From Bacteroidales bacterium (GTDB lineage Bacteria; Bacteroidota; Bacteroidia; Bacteroidales; Paludibacteraceae), in NCBI GenBank assembly GCA_022783865.1, contig JALFYY010000013.1, positions 1-64,000 of the forward strand: DNA of 64,000 nucleotides, written 5' to 3'. How positions within the stretch are numbered: position 1 is the stretch's first letter; every line of letters begins with the position of its first letter. Below the pieces are notes generated by a model that was not told where the DNA came from, did no database searches, and worked only from the letters and a program-made list of their open reading frames with translations. This document shows positions 27,061 to 36,474 of this stretch, piece after piece. A program made the position numbers and the translations under genes.

Positions 27061-27933
27061 ATGCAGCAACTCATCAATATAGTCGAAAATCTTCTCTTGG
27101 AGCACGATTGCGTGATAATACCCGGTTTCGGAGGGTTTCTGTTGCAGCGGCAATCGGCGCAACTGCGCAATGGCGCACTCCTGCCACCGCGCATTGTTGT
27201 CGGTTTTAACCGTCAACTCACGCACGACGACGGTTTGCTCGTCTCCCTCTATGCACGGCAGTATGCGCTGACCTGGCAGCAAGCCAAAACGGAAGTTGCC
27301 CGGAAGGTAAAGCGGATGCAACAATGCCTGTGCGATAGCGGACATCTCTCTTTGGGGCGTCTGGGCGAAATGTACCTCAATGGCGATATCCTGTCATTTT
27401 CGCCTGCTGCGGCATTGTTCCTGCCGCAGAACTTGGGTTTGGTTACGCTTTATCCTGAGAAACGGCAAGAAGAACCCGTTGTCACCATCCGTCTCCGCCG
27501 CCGGACGCTCCACTACGCTGCCGCCTGTGCGTTGGGCTTCTGTCTGCTCGCTTTCCCGCCCAAAAGTGGCGATGATGGATTTGAGCAATATGCAGCCATC
27601 AATCCTGTCAATTATACCGCTATCCTGACGGAACGCCAAGCCGCCATTGAGGCGGAACAAGCCCGGCAAGCCGAAGAAGCGGCGCGAATTGAACGCCGCA
27701 AGCAATGCCGCTTCCATATAGTAGTCGCGTCGCTCGACAAACAAGCAGCCCACCAATATGCCGCACGTTTGCAAAACGAGGGTTATAACGATGCTTTTGT
27801 CCTGCCCTACAAGCGCAATCAATATCGGGTGATACTCTCATCCTATTCTTCCAAAAACACTGCCCTCCGACAAATGCAGCAGTTGCGCCAGCAGCCTGCT
27901 TATCGCCGTGCGTGGGTATATTGTGAACACTGA
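27061..27933 (+). CDS. HU-CCDC81-like DNA-binding domain plus TM plus SPOR domain protein
   Basis: N-terminal NIVENLLLEHDCVIIPGFGGFLLQR; central hydrophobic segment; C-terminal HIVVASLDKQAAHQYAARLQNEGY...YRVILSSYSSKNTALRQMQQLRQ. Confidence 0.85.
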   Translation: MQQLINIVENLLLEHDCVIIPGFGGFLLQRQSAQLRNGALLPPRIVVGFNRQLTHDDGLLVSLYARQYALTWQQAKTEVARKVKRMQQCLCDSGHLSLGRLGEMYLNGDILSFSPAAALFLPQNLGLVTLYPEKRQEEPVVTIRLRRRTLHYAAACALGFCLLAFPPKSGDDGFEQYAAINPVNYTAILTERQAAIEAEQARQAEEAARIERRKQCRFHIVVASLDKQAAHQYAARLQNEGYNDAFVLPYKRNQYRVILSSYSSKNTALRQMQQLRQQPAYRRAWVYCEH

Positions 27934-27945
27934 TAACTGGCATCT

Positions 27946-28596
27946 ATGAAAAAACTCATTATCTTCGACCTCGATGGTACGCTCCTCAATACGATAGCCG
28001 ACCTCGGTGCGGCTTGCAACCATGCTTTGGCTCAGGGGGGGTATCCGTTGCACGATTTTGCCGAATACCCCCGTCTGGTGGGCAATGGCGTCAACAAACT
28101 CATCGAACGTGCTTTGCCCGAAGATGTCCGTACCGAAGCCGAAGTGCTTCGCTTGCGTCCGGCATTCGTCGAGTACTACAACCTTCATTCCGCAGTACAT
28201 ACCCGTCCCTACGATGGAATAACGGAACTGTTGCAGGCACTGCATAAACAAGGGTGGCTCTTGGCAGTATCCTCGAACAAATATCAGCAGGCTACCGAAC
28301 ATTTGGTCAATCACTATTTTCCAGGGCTCTTCGATATTGTCTTGGGAGAACGCGAAGGTTGTTCCCGTAAACCGGACCCGCAGATTGTGGAAGATATCCT
28401 TTCTTCTTTGGATGTTGACAAACAAACCGACCGTGTGGTTTATGTAGGCGATTCCGATGTGGATATGATTACTGCACGCAATGCGGATATAAAGGCTATA
28501 GCTTGCACATGGGGCTTCTGCGAACAAGGCAAATTGCAGCAGTATCCACATTGGAAGATGGTTTCTTTCCCCCGTCAAGTACTCGATGTTCTATGA
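27946..28596 (+). CDS. gph: HAD-family hydrolase (phosphoglycolate phosphatase-like)
   Basis: IIFDLDGTLLNTIADL, AVSSNKYQQA, YVGDSDVDMITARNA. Confidence 0.85.
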   Translation: MKKLIIFDLDGTLLNTIADLGAACNHALAQGGYPLHDFAEYPRLVGNGVNKLIERALPEDVRTEAEVLRLRPAFVEYYNLHSAVHTRPYDGITELLQALHKQGWLLAVSSNKYQQATEHLVNHYFPGLFDIVLGEREGCSRKPDPQIVEDILSSLDVDKQTDRVVYVGDSDVDMITARNADIKAIACTWGFCEQGKLQQYPHWKMVSFPRQVLDVL

Positions 28597-29399
28597 AAAA
28601 AACAATCATTTTCCCTACGCTCTTTCTCGCTTTTTGCCTTTTGGCAGCGTGTCATCGCCCCACCGATACCGAGCTTTCTGCACAGCGTATTGCTTATGCC
28701 CGGCAATTGGCCGGTAGCGGCAATTTCAACCAAGCCAAGTTGGAACTCGATTCAGTCCATCTTCTCTATCCGAAAGAAGTCGGTATGCGCCGTCAGGCAA
28801 AGCGGCTTAACGATAGTATTGTTTATCTCGAATCCGTCCGCACGCTCCACTATTCCGACAGCGTGCTTCAAACGCTTTTGCCCCAAACTGACCAATTGTT
28901 AAAGTCGTTCCGCTATCAGAAAGACGAGGCGTACGAAAAGAGGGGAAAGTATGTGCACCGCCTGCTCTACACCAATTCCAATATTGCCCGTTGCTATCTT
29001 CAAGCCTACGTCACTGACAACAGGCAGACTATCCTCAAGAGTTATTACTATGGCGCAAAAGCCATCAACCACACCGCAGTGGATCTTGCTGCCGGCGATA
29101 TCCGTTGCGATATCAGCGGTACACTCCATTCTTTTGAGGCGGAAGGGCACTACGAGATACTGACTATGTCGGAAGAATCCGCTTTGCAAGCACTGCTTTT
29201 TATTTCCAACAACAAAACCGAAAGACTGAAGGTAACTTTGCAAGGAAAAAGCAATTATGTCTATTATCTGCAGCCCAACGAGAAAGAGGCTTTGGAGCAA
29301 ACCTACCGTTTGGGTATCCTTATGAAAGATATCCGCCTCTTGGAGGAAAATATGCGTCTTGCACAGGCAAGAATCTCCAAATGGGAAACGAAACACTGA
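28593..29399 (+). CDS. hypothetical lipoprotein
   Basis: ATGA overlap with the upstream gene; MKKTIIFPTLFLAFCLLAACHRP lipobox. Confidence 0.75.
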   Translation: MKKTIIFPTLFLAFCLLAACHRPTDTELSAQRIAYARQLAGSGNFNQAKLELDSVHLLYPKEVGMRRQAKRLNDSIVYLESVRTLHYSDSVLQTLLPQTDQLLKSFRYQKDEAYEKRGKYVHRLLYTNSNIARCYLQAYVTDNRQTILKSYYYGAKAINHTAVDLAAGDIRCDISGTLHSFEAEGHYEILTMSEESALQALLFISNNKTERLKVTLQGKSNYVYYLQPNEKEALEQTYRLGILMKDIRLLEENMRLAQARISKWETKH

Positions 29400-29512
29400 A
29401 AATGCAGAAAAATATGTTGTACAACATGTTTTCCGGTAGTGGCAGAATGATAAATTCGTAGTATCTTTGCAATCTGGAAAATATTGTACAATAAAACTAA
29501 CAAACCATACGT

Positions 29513-30154
29513 ATGAAGCAGTTAAATGATTTTGTTGCCTCTAAATTATTACGGATGAAGGCTATCAAACTCCAGCCGCACAATCCCTTCTTGTGGGCTA
29601 CAGGTTGGAACTCACCTATATATTGCGACAATCGCAAGATTCTTTCTTATCCCCAAGTGCGCAATGTCATCAAAGTGGAATTGGCGCGTATCGTAGCGGA
29701 AGAATATCCCGATGTGGACGTCATTGCCGCTGTGGCTACCAACGCTATTGCCATGGGCGTATTGCTCGCACAGGAATTGGGCTTGCCTTTTATCTATGTA
29801 CATTCATCGCCTAAAGACCATGGTTTCGAGAATATGATTGAAGGCGATTTGCGTCCCCGTCAGAACGTATTGGTGGTCGAAGACCAAGTCAGCGTCGGTA
29901 AGAACAGCATGAAAGTGGTGGAAACGATCCGCAAAAACGCCTGCAAAGTAGTAGGCATGCTTGCCATCTTCGATTACCAGCTTTCGGCTACACGCCAGCA
30001 ATTCAAGAAAGAAGAAATCAACCTCACAGCGCTTACCAACTTCGAAGCGGTCATCCGTCATGCCCTCGAAGAAGGTTATATCCACGAGGAAGATGCCGAA
30101 ATACTGCAAACGTGGCAAAAGAACCCCGAGAAGTGGAGTATGGATAATAAATAA
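29513..30154 (+). CDS. pyrE: orotate phosphoribosyltransferase
   Basis: 213 aa; LLRMKAIKLQPHNPFLWATGWNSPIYCDNRKILSYP, VLVVEDQVSVGKN. Confidence 0.95.
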   Translation: MKQLNDFVASKLLRMKAIKLQPHNPFLWATGWNSPIYCDNRKILSYPQVRNVIKVELARIVAEEYPDVDVIAAVATNAIAMGVLLAQELGLPFIYVHSSPKDHGFENMIEGDLRPRQNVLVVEDQVSVGKNSMKVVETIRKNACKVVGMLAIFDYQLSATRQQFKKEEINLTALTNFEAVIRHALEEGYIHEEDAEILQTWQKNPEKWSMDNK

Positions 30155-30163
30155 GAATATTGT

Positions 30164-30604
30164 ATGTCAGAACAGAAATACGAATCAGGTGTCAAACAAA
30201 TTACTGCCAATGCCGATAAGGTTTATGCCGTACTCGGCAATCTCAACAACATAGGGCGTGTCATGGACCTTATCCCAAAAGACAAGGTGCAGGACATCAC
30301 CTGCGACCATGACTCCGTGCGTTTCAAAGTGGACGGATTGGGGCAGAAACTCACCGTCCGCATTGTTGACCGTGAAGAGAACAAGACCCTCAAATTCGGT
30401 ATCGACAATGTGCCGGTTCAAATGAACTTTTGGGTACAGCTCAAGCAGGTGGCAGAGGGCGATACGCGTCTCAAACTCACCATCAAAGCGGAACTCCCCA
30501 TGATGTTCAAGATGATGTTCGACAAGAAACTGCAAACCGGTATCGAACAAGCCGCCGATATGCTCGCACAAATGCCGTACAACCAATGGGCTGAAACTGT
30601 ATGA
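30164..30604 (+). CDS. SRPBCC family protein
   Basis: 146 aa with START/SRPBCC-like pattern; overlaps the psd start. Confidence 0.65.
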   Translation: MSEQKYESGVKQITANADKVYAVLGNLNNIGRVMDLIPKDKVQDITCDHDSVRFKVDGLGQKLTVRIVDREENKTLKFGIDNVPVQMNFWVQLKQVAEGDTRLKLTIKAELPMMFKMMFDKKLQTGIEQAADMLAQMPYNQWAETV

Positions 30605-31320
30605 AACGCTTCAGAATACATAAAGAGGGACGTACCATCATCGTATCCTTGGTGCTGGTTATCTTTGTTATCAATGTGCTGGTGTTTTTTTATACCTCCC
30701 ATTGGGCATTTGCTATCACCCTCATTCTTACGGCTATTCTGCTTTGTTTCGTCACTTATTTCTTCCGTAATCCGGTGCGCATTTTGGAGTTGGACAACCC
30801 CAATTTTCTCATTGCACCTGCCGACGGGCATGTTGTCGTTATCGAAGAAGTGGATGAATTGGAGTATTTCCACGACCGCCGCTTGCAGGTGTCTATCTTT
30901 ATGTCGCCGTTCAACGTACATGCCAACTGGTATCCTATAGAAGGAAAGATTATCTGCTCCGAGCACCAGAGCGGACGCCACAAAGGTGCATGGTTGCCCA
31001 AGTCAAGTACGGAGAACGAACGCTCTTTGGTGGTTATCGAAACGGAAAACGGTATTCAGATTGCAGTGCGTCAGATTGCCGGAGCCATGGCACGCCGTAT
31101 CGTCACTTACGCCAAACCCGGTAAACAGGCGCAGCGCAATACCCACTTGGGTTTTATCAAGTTCGGTTCCCGTGTGGATATGTACTTGCCTTTGGGTACG
31201 GAACTCTATGTCGAATTGGGCGATTTGGTGCGGGGTAACGAAACCGTTATGGCGCGTATCCTCAATGCCGAAGATGCCGCTGCCGCCGTACAAAGCGAGA
31301 AAGACAGTTATAAACACTAA
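30601..31320 (+). CDS. psd: phosphatidylserine decarboxylase family protein
   Basis: FLIAPADGHVVVIEEV, SIFMSPFNVHANWYPIEG, LGFIKFGSRVDMYLPLGTEL. Confidence 0.92.
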   Translation: MKRFRIHKEGRTIIVSLVLVIFVINVLVFFYTSHWAFAITLILTAILLCFVTYFFRNPVRILELDNPNFLIAPADGHVVVIEEVDELEYFHDRRLQVSIFMSPFNVHANWYPIEGKIICSEHQSGRHKGAWLPKSSTENERSLVVIETENGIQIAVRQIAGAMARRIVTYAKPGKQAQRNTHLGFIKFGSRVDMYLPLGTELYVELGDLVRGNETVMARILNAEDAAAAVQSEKDSYKH

Positions 31321-31358
31321 AAACCGAGTATAAGTATAATCCTTAAACAACTATAGAT

Positions 31359-32237
31359 ATGGAAAAGTTTGAAGAACTCTTTGCACAATACGATTGCAGT
31401 TGTACCAACGAACAAGTCAGTGCGGCTGTAAAAGAAATCCTTGATGCACATTTCGAGGAGAACAACAATGTAGAAGTATGGAAACAGTGCTTGCACCAGA
31501 TTGACCTCACCACGCTCAGTGTTGATGATACTGTGCAGCGTGTACAACGTATGGCTACGGCGGTCAATGAGTTCCCCGGGCATTTCCCTGATGTGCCTAA
31601 TGTGGCTGCCATTTGTGTCTATCCCGCTATGGTCGCTTCCGTGCGTGAAGCACTCAAAGCCGATATCGGTATAGCCGCCGTCAGCGCAGGTTTTCCCGCT
31701 TCCCAGACATTCTTGGAAGTGAAAGTAGCCGAAACCCTTTTGGCTATCCAGGCGGGAGCTACCGAAATCGATGTCGTTCTCTCTGTGGGCAAGTTCCTGG
31801 AAGGGCGCTATCAGGAAGTCTATGACGAACTCACCGAATTGCGTGAGGCTTGCAAGAATGTCTACCTCAAAGTTATTCTCGAAACCGGTGCGCTCCAAAA
31901 CGCAGAGAATATCTACAAAGCCTCTATTCTTGCTATGCAGGCAGGTGCAGATTTCATCAAGACCAGTACGGGCAAGATTGCCGTCAACGCCACTCCAGAA
32001 GCTACCTATATCATGTGCCGGGCTATCAAAGACTGGTATGCGAAAACGGGTATCAAGGTCAACTACAAACCAGCAGGCGGGGTATCCACTACCGAAGACG
32101 CCGTCAAGCACTATACTTTGGTGAAAGAAATCCTGGGCAGTGAGTGGTTGAATAACGAGAGTTTCCGTTTTGGTGCTTCCCGCCTGGCGAACAATCTGCT
32201 TACCAGCATAACGGGCAAAGAAATCAAATATTTCTAA
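31359..32237 (+). CDS. deoC: deoxyribose-phosphate aldolase
   Basis: GATEIDVVLSVGKFLEG, LKVILETGAL, ADFIKTSTGK, GIKVNYKPAGGVS. Confidence 0.95.
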   Translation: MEKFEELFAQYDCSCTNEQVSAAVKEILDAHFEENNNVEVWKQCLHQIDLTTLSVDDTVQRVQRMATAVNEFPGHFPDVPNVAAICVYPAMVASVREALKADIGIAAVSAGFPASQTFLEVKVAETLLAIQAGATEIDVVLSVGKFLEGRYQEVYDELTELREACKNVYLKVILETGALQNAENIYKASILAMQAGADFIKTSTGKIAVNATPEATYIMCRAIKDWYAKTGIKVNYKPAGGVSTTEDAVKHYTLVKEILGSEWLNNESFRFGASRLANNLLTSITGKEIKYF

Positions 32238-32344
32238 CCAGTTTATAATATTCCATCAGGCAAGAAAGGTGCAAGCCTTTCTTGTTCTGTATTTACCAAA
32301 ACAAGGTCGCTATGCCGTACCTCCCAAATCCGATACAACAGCCT

Positions 32345-34678
32345 ATGAATACTATTCTCTCCAAACGCCACTTTTCCGAAAATGTGGTAGAACTCGTTAT
32401 CGAAGCTCCTCTCATTGCCAAAGCACGCCGTGCGGGACACTTTGTCATTGTGCGTGTTGATCCGCAGGGTGAACGTATGCCGCTCACCATTGCCGATGCC
32501 GACCCTGAGAAAGGCACTATTACCCTCGTAGTACAGCAGATGGGTGTTTCTTCTGCCAAACTCTGCCGTTTGACCGAGGGGGACGCTGTAGCCGATATTG
32601 TCGGACCATTGGGTAAGGCGACCAAGATAATGAACTACGGTACCGTCGTATGCGCCTGTGGCGGAGTGGGGGCAGCTCCTATGTTGCCCATTGCACAGGC
32701 GCTCCACCATGCCGGCAACCGGGTCATTACAGTGCTGGCTGCACGCACCAAAGACCTCATTATCCTCGAAGAACAACTCCGCCGATACTCCGATGAAGTC
32801 ATCGTCATGACCGACGACGGCTCTTATGGCACCAAGGGTTTGGTTACGCAGGGTGTTGAGAGTGTTATCCAACGGGAAAAAGTGGATAAGTGTATCACCA
32901 TCGGACCGGCTGTCATGATGAAGTTCGTGAGCCTGCTGACGAAGAAATACGATATCCCTACCGAGGCGAGCCTCAATACTATCATGGTCGATGGTACGGG
33001 TATGTGCGGTGCCTGCCGTGTTACGGTAGGCGGACAAACGCGTTTTGTCTGTGTTGACGGACCCGAGTTCGATGCCCACCAAGTGGATTTCGACGAGATG
33101 ATCAAGCGCTTAGGCGGCTATCGTCCGTTGGAGAAAGAAGCCTACGAGCATTACACCAAGGGTGAAACCGCCACAGCGGACGCTCCGGCTGTTAAGGAAC
33201 AAACATTGCAATCTGTTGACGGTGCTATTCTCACCGATGACAGTCGTGACGCCGAATGGCGGACCGCTTTGCGCACGGCGATGAAAGCCAAAGAGCGTAC
33301 TGCTATCCCCCGTGTTGTCATGCAGGAGTTGGATCCGCATTACCGTGCGACATCTCTCTTTGAGGAAGTCAACCGCGGGCTCACCCGTGAGCAGGCGCTT
33401 ACCGAAGCCCGGCGCTGTTTGGATTGTCCCAATCCTACCTGTGTGCAGGGGTGTCCCGTCAATATCAACATTCCTACCTTCGTCAAACACGTGGAGGCGG
33501 GCGATATCCTGGGTGCGGCGCGCGTCATCAAGCAGAGTAGTGCGCTACCGGCTGTGTGCGGCCGTGTATGCCCGCAGGAAAAACAATGCGAGAGCCAATG
33601 TATTCACAATAAGATGGGGCACAAGCCGGTGGCTATCGGCTATCTCGAACGCTATGTGGCGGACTATGAACGCGAGTCGGGACAGATGGCCTTGCCCCAG
33701 TGCGCTGCGCCCAACGGGAAGAAGATTGCCGTAGTCGGCTCGGGTCCTGCAGGGCTCACTTTTGCGGGCGATATGGCAAAATACGGCTATGAGGTTGTGG
33801 TCTTTGAGGCGCTCCACGAGATTGGCGGTGTACTCAAATACGGCATTCCCGAATACCGTTTGCCCAATGCCATAGTGGATGTGGAGATTGACAATCTTCG
33901 CAAGACGGGTGTCCGTTTTCTTACCGATACGGTGGTGGGCAAAACACTTACTATTGACGATTTGCTGCAGCAGGGTTTTGCGGGTATCTTTGTTGCTTCG
34001 GGAGCGGGACTGCCGCGCTTTATGAATATACCGGGCGAGAACCTTATCGGCGTGATGAGCAGCAACGAGTATCTTACCCGTGTCAATCTGATGAACGCTT
34101 CTTCTGACGCTACGGATACGCCTGTGTTGCGTGGGCACAATGTTGCCGTCATCGGTGGTGGCAATACCGCTATGGATGCGGTGCGTACCGCCAAACGGCT
34201 GGGAGCGGAGCACGCCGTTATCGTTTATCGCCGCAGCGAGGAAGAGATGCCTGCCCGTGTGGAGGAAGTGCGTCATGCCAAAGAAGAGGGAGTGGAGTTT
34301 CTGACGCTCCATAATCCGTTGGAATATCGCGGCAACGAAGCGGGACAAGTCACCTCTATGCTGTTGCAAGTGATGACGTTGGGTGAGCCCGACGAGTCGG
34401 GTCGCCGTTCTCCCGTGCCGGTAGAGGGCAAGACGCTGGAAGTGCCGGTTGACTTGGTGATTGTGGCGGTAGGTGTGAGTCCTAACCCGTTGATTCCGCA
34501 TAGTGTAGAGGGTTTGGAAGTGAGCCGCCGAGGTACGATTGTGGTGAACGACGAAATGCAGTCATCGTTGCCCGTTCTCTTTGCCGGAGGTGATATTGTC
34601 CGTGGCGGAGCCACCGTGATTCTTGCCATGTCGGACGGTCGCAAAGCCGCTGCAGCCATGCACCGCCACTTGTCGTAG
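32345..34678 (+). CDS. fused sulfide dehydrogenase/ferredoxin-NADP reductase subunit and NADPH-dependent glutamate synthase small-subunit-like protein
   Basis: N-terminal half: FAD/NAD reductase ending in a DGTGMCGACRVTVGG Fe-S motif. C-terminal half: RRCLDCPNPTCVQGCPVNINIP, VGSGPAGLTFAGDMAK, VIGGGNTAMDAVRTAKRLGA. Confidence 0.9.
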   Translation: MNTILSKRHFSENVVELVIEAPLIAKARRAGHFVIVRVDPQGERMPLTIADADPEKGTITLVVQQMGVSSAKLCRLTEGDAVADIVGPLGKATKIMNYGTVVCACGGVGAAPMLPIAQALHHAGNRVITVLAARTKDLIILEEQLRRYSDEVIVMTDDGSYGTKGLVTQGVESVIQREKVDKCITIGPAVMMKFVSLLTKKYDIPTEASLNTIMVDGTGMCGACRVTVGGQTRFVCVDGPEFDAHQVDFDEMIKRLGGYRPLEKEAYEHYTKGETATADAPAVKEQTLQSVDGAILTDDSRDAEWRTALRTAMKAKERTAIPRVVMQELDPHYRATSLFEEVNRGLTREQALTEARRCLDCPNPTCVQGCPVNINIPTFVKHVEAGDILGAARVIKQSSALPAVCGRVCPQEKQCESQCIHNKMGHKPVAIGYLERYVADYERESGQMALPQCAAPNGKKIAVVGSGPAGLTFAGDMAKYGYEVVVFEALHEIGGVLKYGIPEYRLPNAIVDVEIDNLRKTGVRFLTDTVVGKTLTIDDLLQQGFAGIFVASGAGLPRFMNIPGENLIGVMSSNEYLTRVNLMNASSDATDTPVLRGHNVAVIGGGNTAMDAVRTAKRLGAEHAVIVYRRSEEEMPARVEEVRHAKEEGVEFLTLHNPLEYRGNEAGQVTSMLLQVMTLGEPDESGRRSPVPVEGKTLEVPVDLVIVAVGVSPNPLIPHSVEGLEVSRRGTIVVNDEMQSSLPVLFAGGDIVRGGATVILAMSDGRKAAAAMHRHLS

Positions 34679-34702
34679 TTATCTCTTTGTCCGCCAGTAC
34701 CA

Positions 34703-34732
34703 GTAGAGACGGGACGTACTCTGTCTGAATTG
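34703..34732 (+). repeat. dispersed motif GTAGAGACGGGACGTACTCTGTCTGAATTG
   Basis: Related to 50895..50926, 53195..53223 and 63064..63093. Confidence 0.65.
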
Positions 34733-34869
34733 CCGTCCGCCCGTGCCCTGTCGGGGTGAACGGGATTTCCGTATACCTTTGTTCGTACGGGGTGTCAGTC
34801 GGGCGCTTCGCCTGCGATAAGAGCCATATATCCTTTTGCTTCCTCTTTACTTTCATCTCATAGGGTTTC

Positions 34870-34913
34870 CTTTAGGGATACTTTAGGGATACTTTAGGAA
34901 TAGTGTAGGGATG
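34870..34913. repeat. 11-nt-period tandem array, CTTTAGGGATA x4 (last unit degenerate)
   Basis: Exact reverse complement of the array unit at 23606..23649 (TATCCCTAAAG), including the flanking TTTCC. Confidence 0.9.
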
Positions 34914-34998
34914 GATAGCGGGCAAGGTGTGGAAAAGAGAGACGCGGCAGGGTGTGTCTGTTGCCGCGTCTTCGTTTATCGTTGATGAGGGGATATGT

Positions 34999-36447
34999 TT
35001 ACAATTTCCTGAGCGTAGCGATCAGGAATCGGTAGAACTTCCCGACGGAACCGATATTGACTTTTTCTTCGGGGGAATGGGGGTGTTTGATGGTGGGTCC
35101 GAAAGATATCATATCCATATCGGGATAGTTTCGTCCGATGATACCGCATTCCAATCCTGCGTGTATGGTAATGATGCGTGGGTTTTGTTTGAACTCTTGG
35201 TAGTATGTTTCTTGCATGAGCCTCAGTATATTGGAATGGAGATTGGGTTTCCATCCTGGGTAAGATCCGGAGAACACTACTTTTGCGCCCGCCAAAGCGA
35301 AACAGCTCCCGATGATTTCCTGCACTTCTTCTTTGCGGCTCTCAACGGAACTGCGTGTCAGACATGAGATGACCACTTGCTTATCCGAAGTGGCAATCAT
35401 GGCAAGGTTGTTGGATGTTTCCACCACATCGGGCATTTCGGGAATCATGCGATAGACGCCGTCGGGGCAAGCGTTAACGCTGTGAATGATTGCGTCTTGA
35501 ATCTCTTCGGGAATCAGCTGTGTTGGGCATTCTGTGGGTTCGGCATAGAAACGGATATCGTTTTCCACGCCGTCGTATTCTCGGATGAAAAGGTCTTCGT
35601 AGTCCTCCACAAGGTTGATGATATCGTCAACGCCGTCTTTTGGTACTGTGAGTATGGCTTCGGCTTCCCGTGGGATAGCATTTCTCAGTGTGCCGCCTTG
35701 TACTGAGGCAATGCGCGCATCGTATTCCGCCACCGCTTTTTTCAAGAACCGGAACATAAGTTTGTTGGCATTGGCTCTCTGTAGGTTGATATCGCACCCC
35801 GAATGTCCGCCTTTGAGTCCTGTGAGGGTAATCCGCAGGGCCGTATCTCCTTCGGGAACGGGTACGGGGAAGTATCCGAAAGTAACGGTTGTGTCCACTC
35901 CTCCGGCACAGCCGACATAGAGTTCTCCTTCCGCTTCGGAATCCAGATTGAGTAGTATCTTTCCCTGTAGCCAAGCGGGTTGTAGGTCGAAAGCGCCGTA
36001 CATGCCGGTTTCTTCGTCAACGGTGACAAGTACTTCCAACGGCGGATGTACGAGCGACTTGTCTTCGAGAACCGCCATAGCCGTAGCGACACCGATGCCG
36101 TTGTCTGCGCCTAAGGTAGTACCCTGGGCAGTAACCCATTCTCCATCGACGCAGGCGCGTATAGGGTCGGTAGTGAAATCAAAATCGATATCGTTGTTTT
36201 TCTGCGGCACCATATCCATGTGCCCTTGCAGGATGACCCCCGGATGGTTTTCCAACCCCGGAGAAGCGGGTTTGCGGATAAGGACATTGCCGATGTTATC
36301 TTGTAGCGTTTCCAAACCGAGCGCTTTGCCGTATGCTACGAGGAAATCGCCGATTTGTTTTTTTTGTCCGGACGGACGCGGAATTTGCGTAAGGCTGAGG
36401 AAATGTTTCCATATAGCCGCCGGTTGCAGCGTTTCAAATTTGTTCAT
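34999..36447 (-). CDS. pepD: aminoacyl-histidine dipeptidase (peptidase M20)
   Basis: VILQGHMDMVPQKN, LGADNGIGVATAMAVLED, TVDEETGMYGAFDL, HAGLECGIIGRNYPDMDMISFGPTIKHPHSPEE. Confidence 0.95.
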   Translation of the reverse strand: MNKFETLQPAAIWKHFLSLTQIPRPSGQKKQIGDFLVAYGKALGLETLQDNIGNVLIRKPASPGLENHPGVILQGHMDMVPQKNNDIDFDFTTDPIRACVDGEWVTAQGTTLGADNGIGVATAMAVLEDKSLVHPPLEVLVTVDEETGMYGAFDLQPAWLQGKILLNLDSEAEGELYVGCAGGVDTTVTFGYFPVPVPEGDTALRITLTGLKGGHSGCDINLQRANANKLMFRFLKKAVAEYDARIASVQGGTLRNAIPREAEAILTVPKDGVDDIINLVEDYEDLFIREYDGVENDIRFYAEPTECPTQLIPEEIQDAIIHSVNACPDGVYRMIPEMPDVVETSNNLAMIATSDKQVVISCLTRSSVESRKEEVQEIIGSCFALAGAKVVFSGSYPGWKPNLHSNILRLMQETYYQEFKQNPRIITIHAGLECGIIGRNYPDMDMISFGPTIKHPHSPEEKVNIGSVGKFYRFLIATLRKL

Positions 36448-36474
36448 GATAATATTTGATATTAGATATTTGTA

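Noticed and set aside
33545-34501. 318-codon ORF antisense to the fused flavoenzyme
   Set aside because: Shadow ORF opposite a gene with clear Fe-S and Rossmann motifs.
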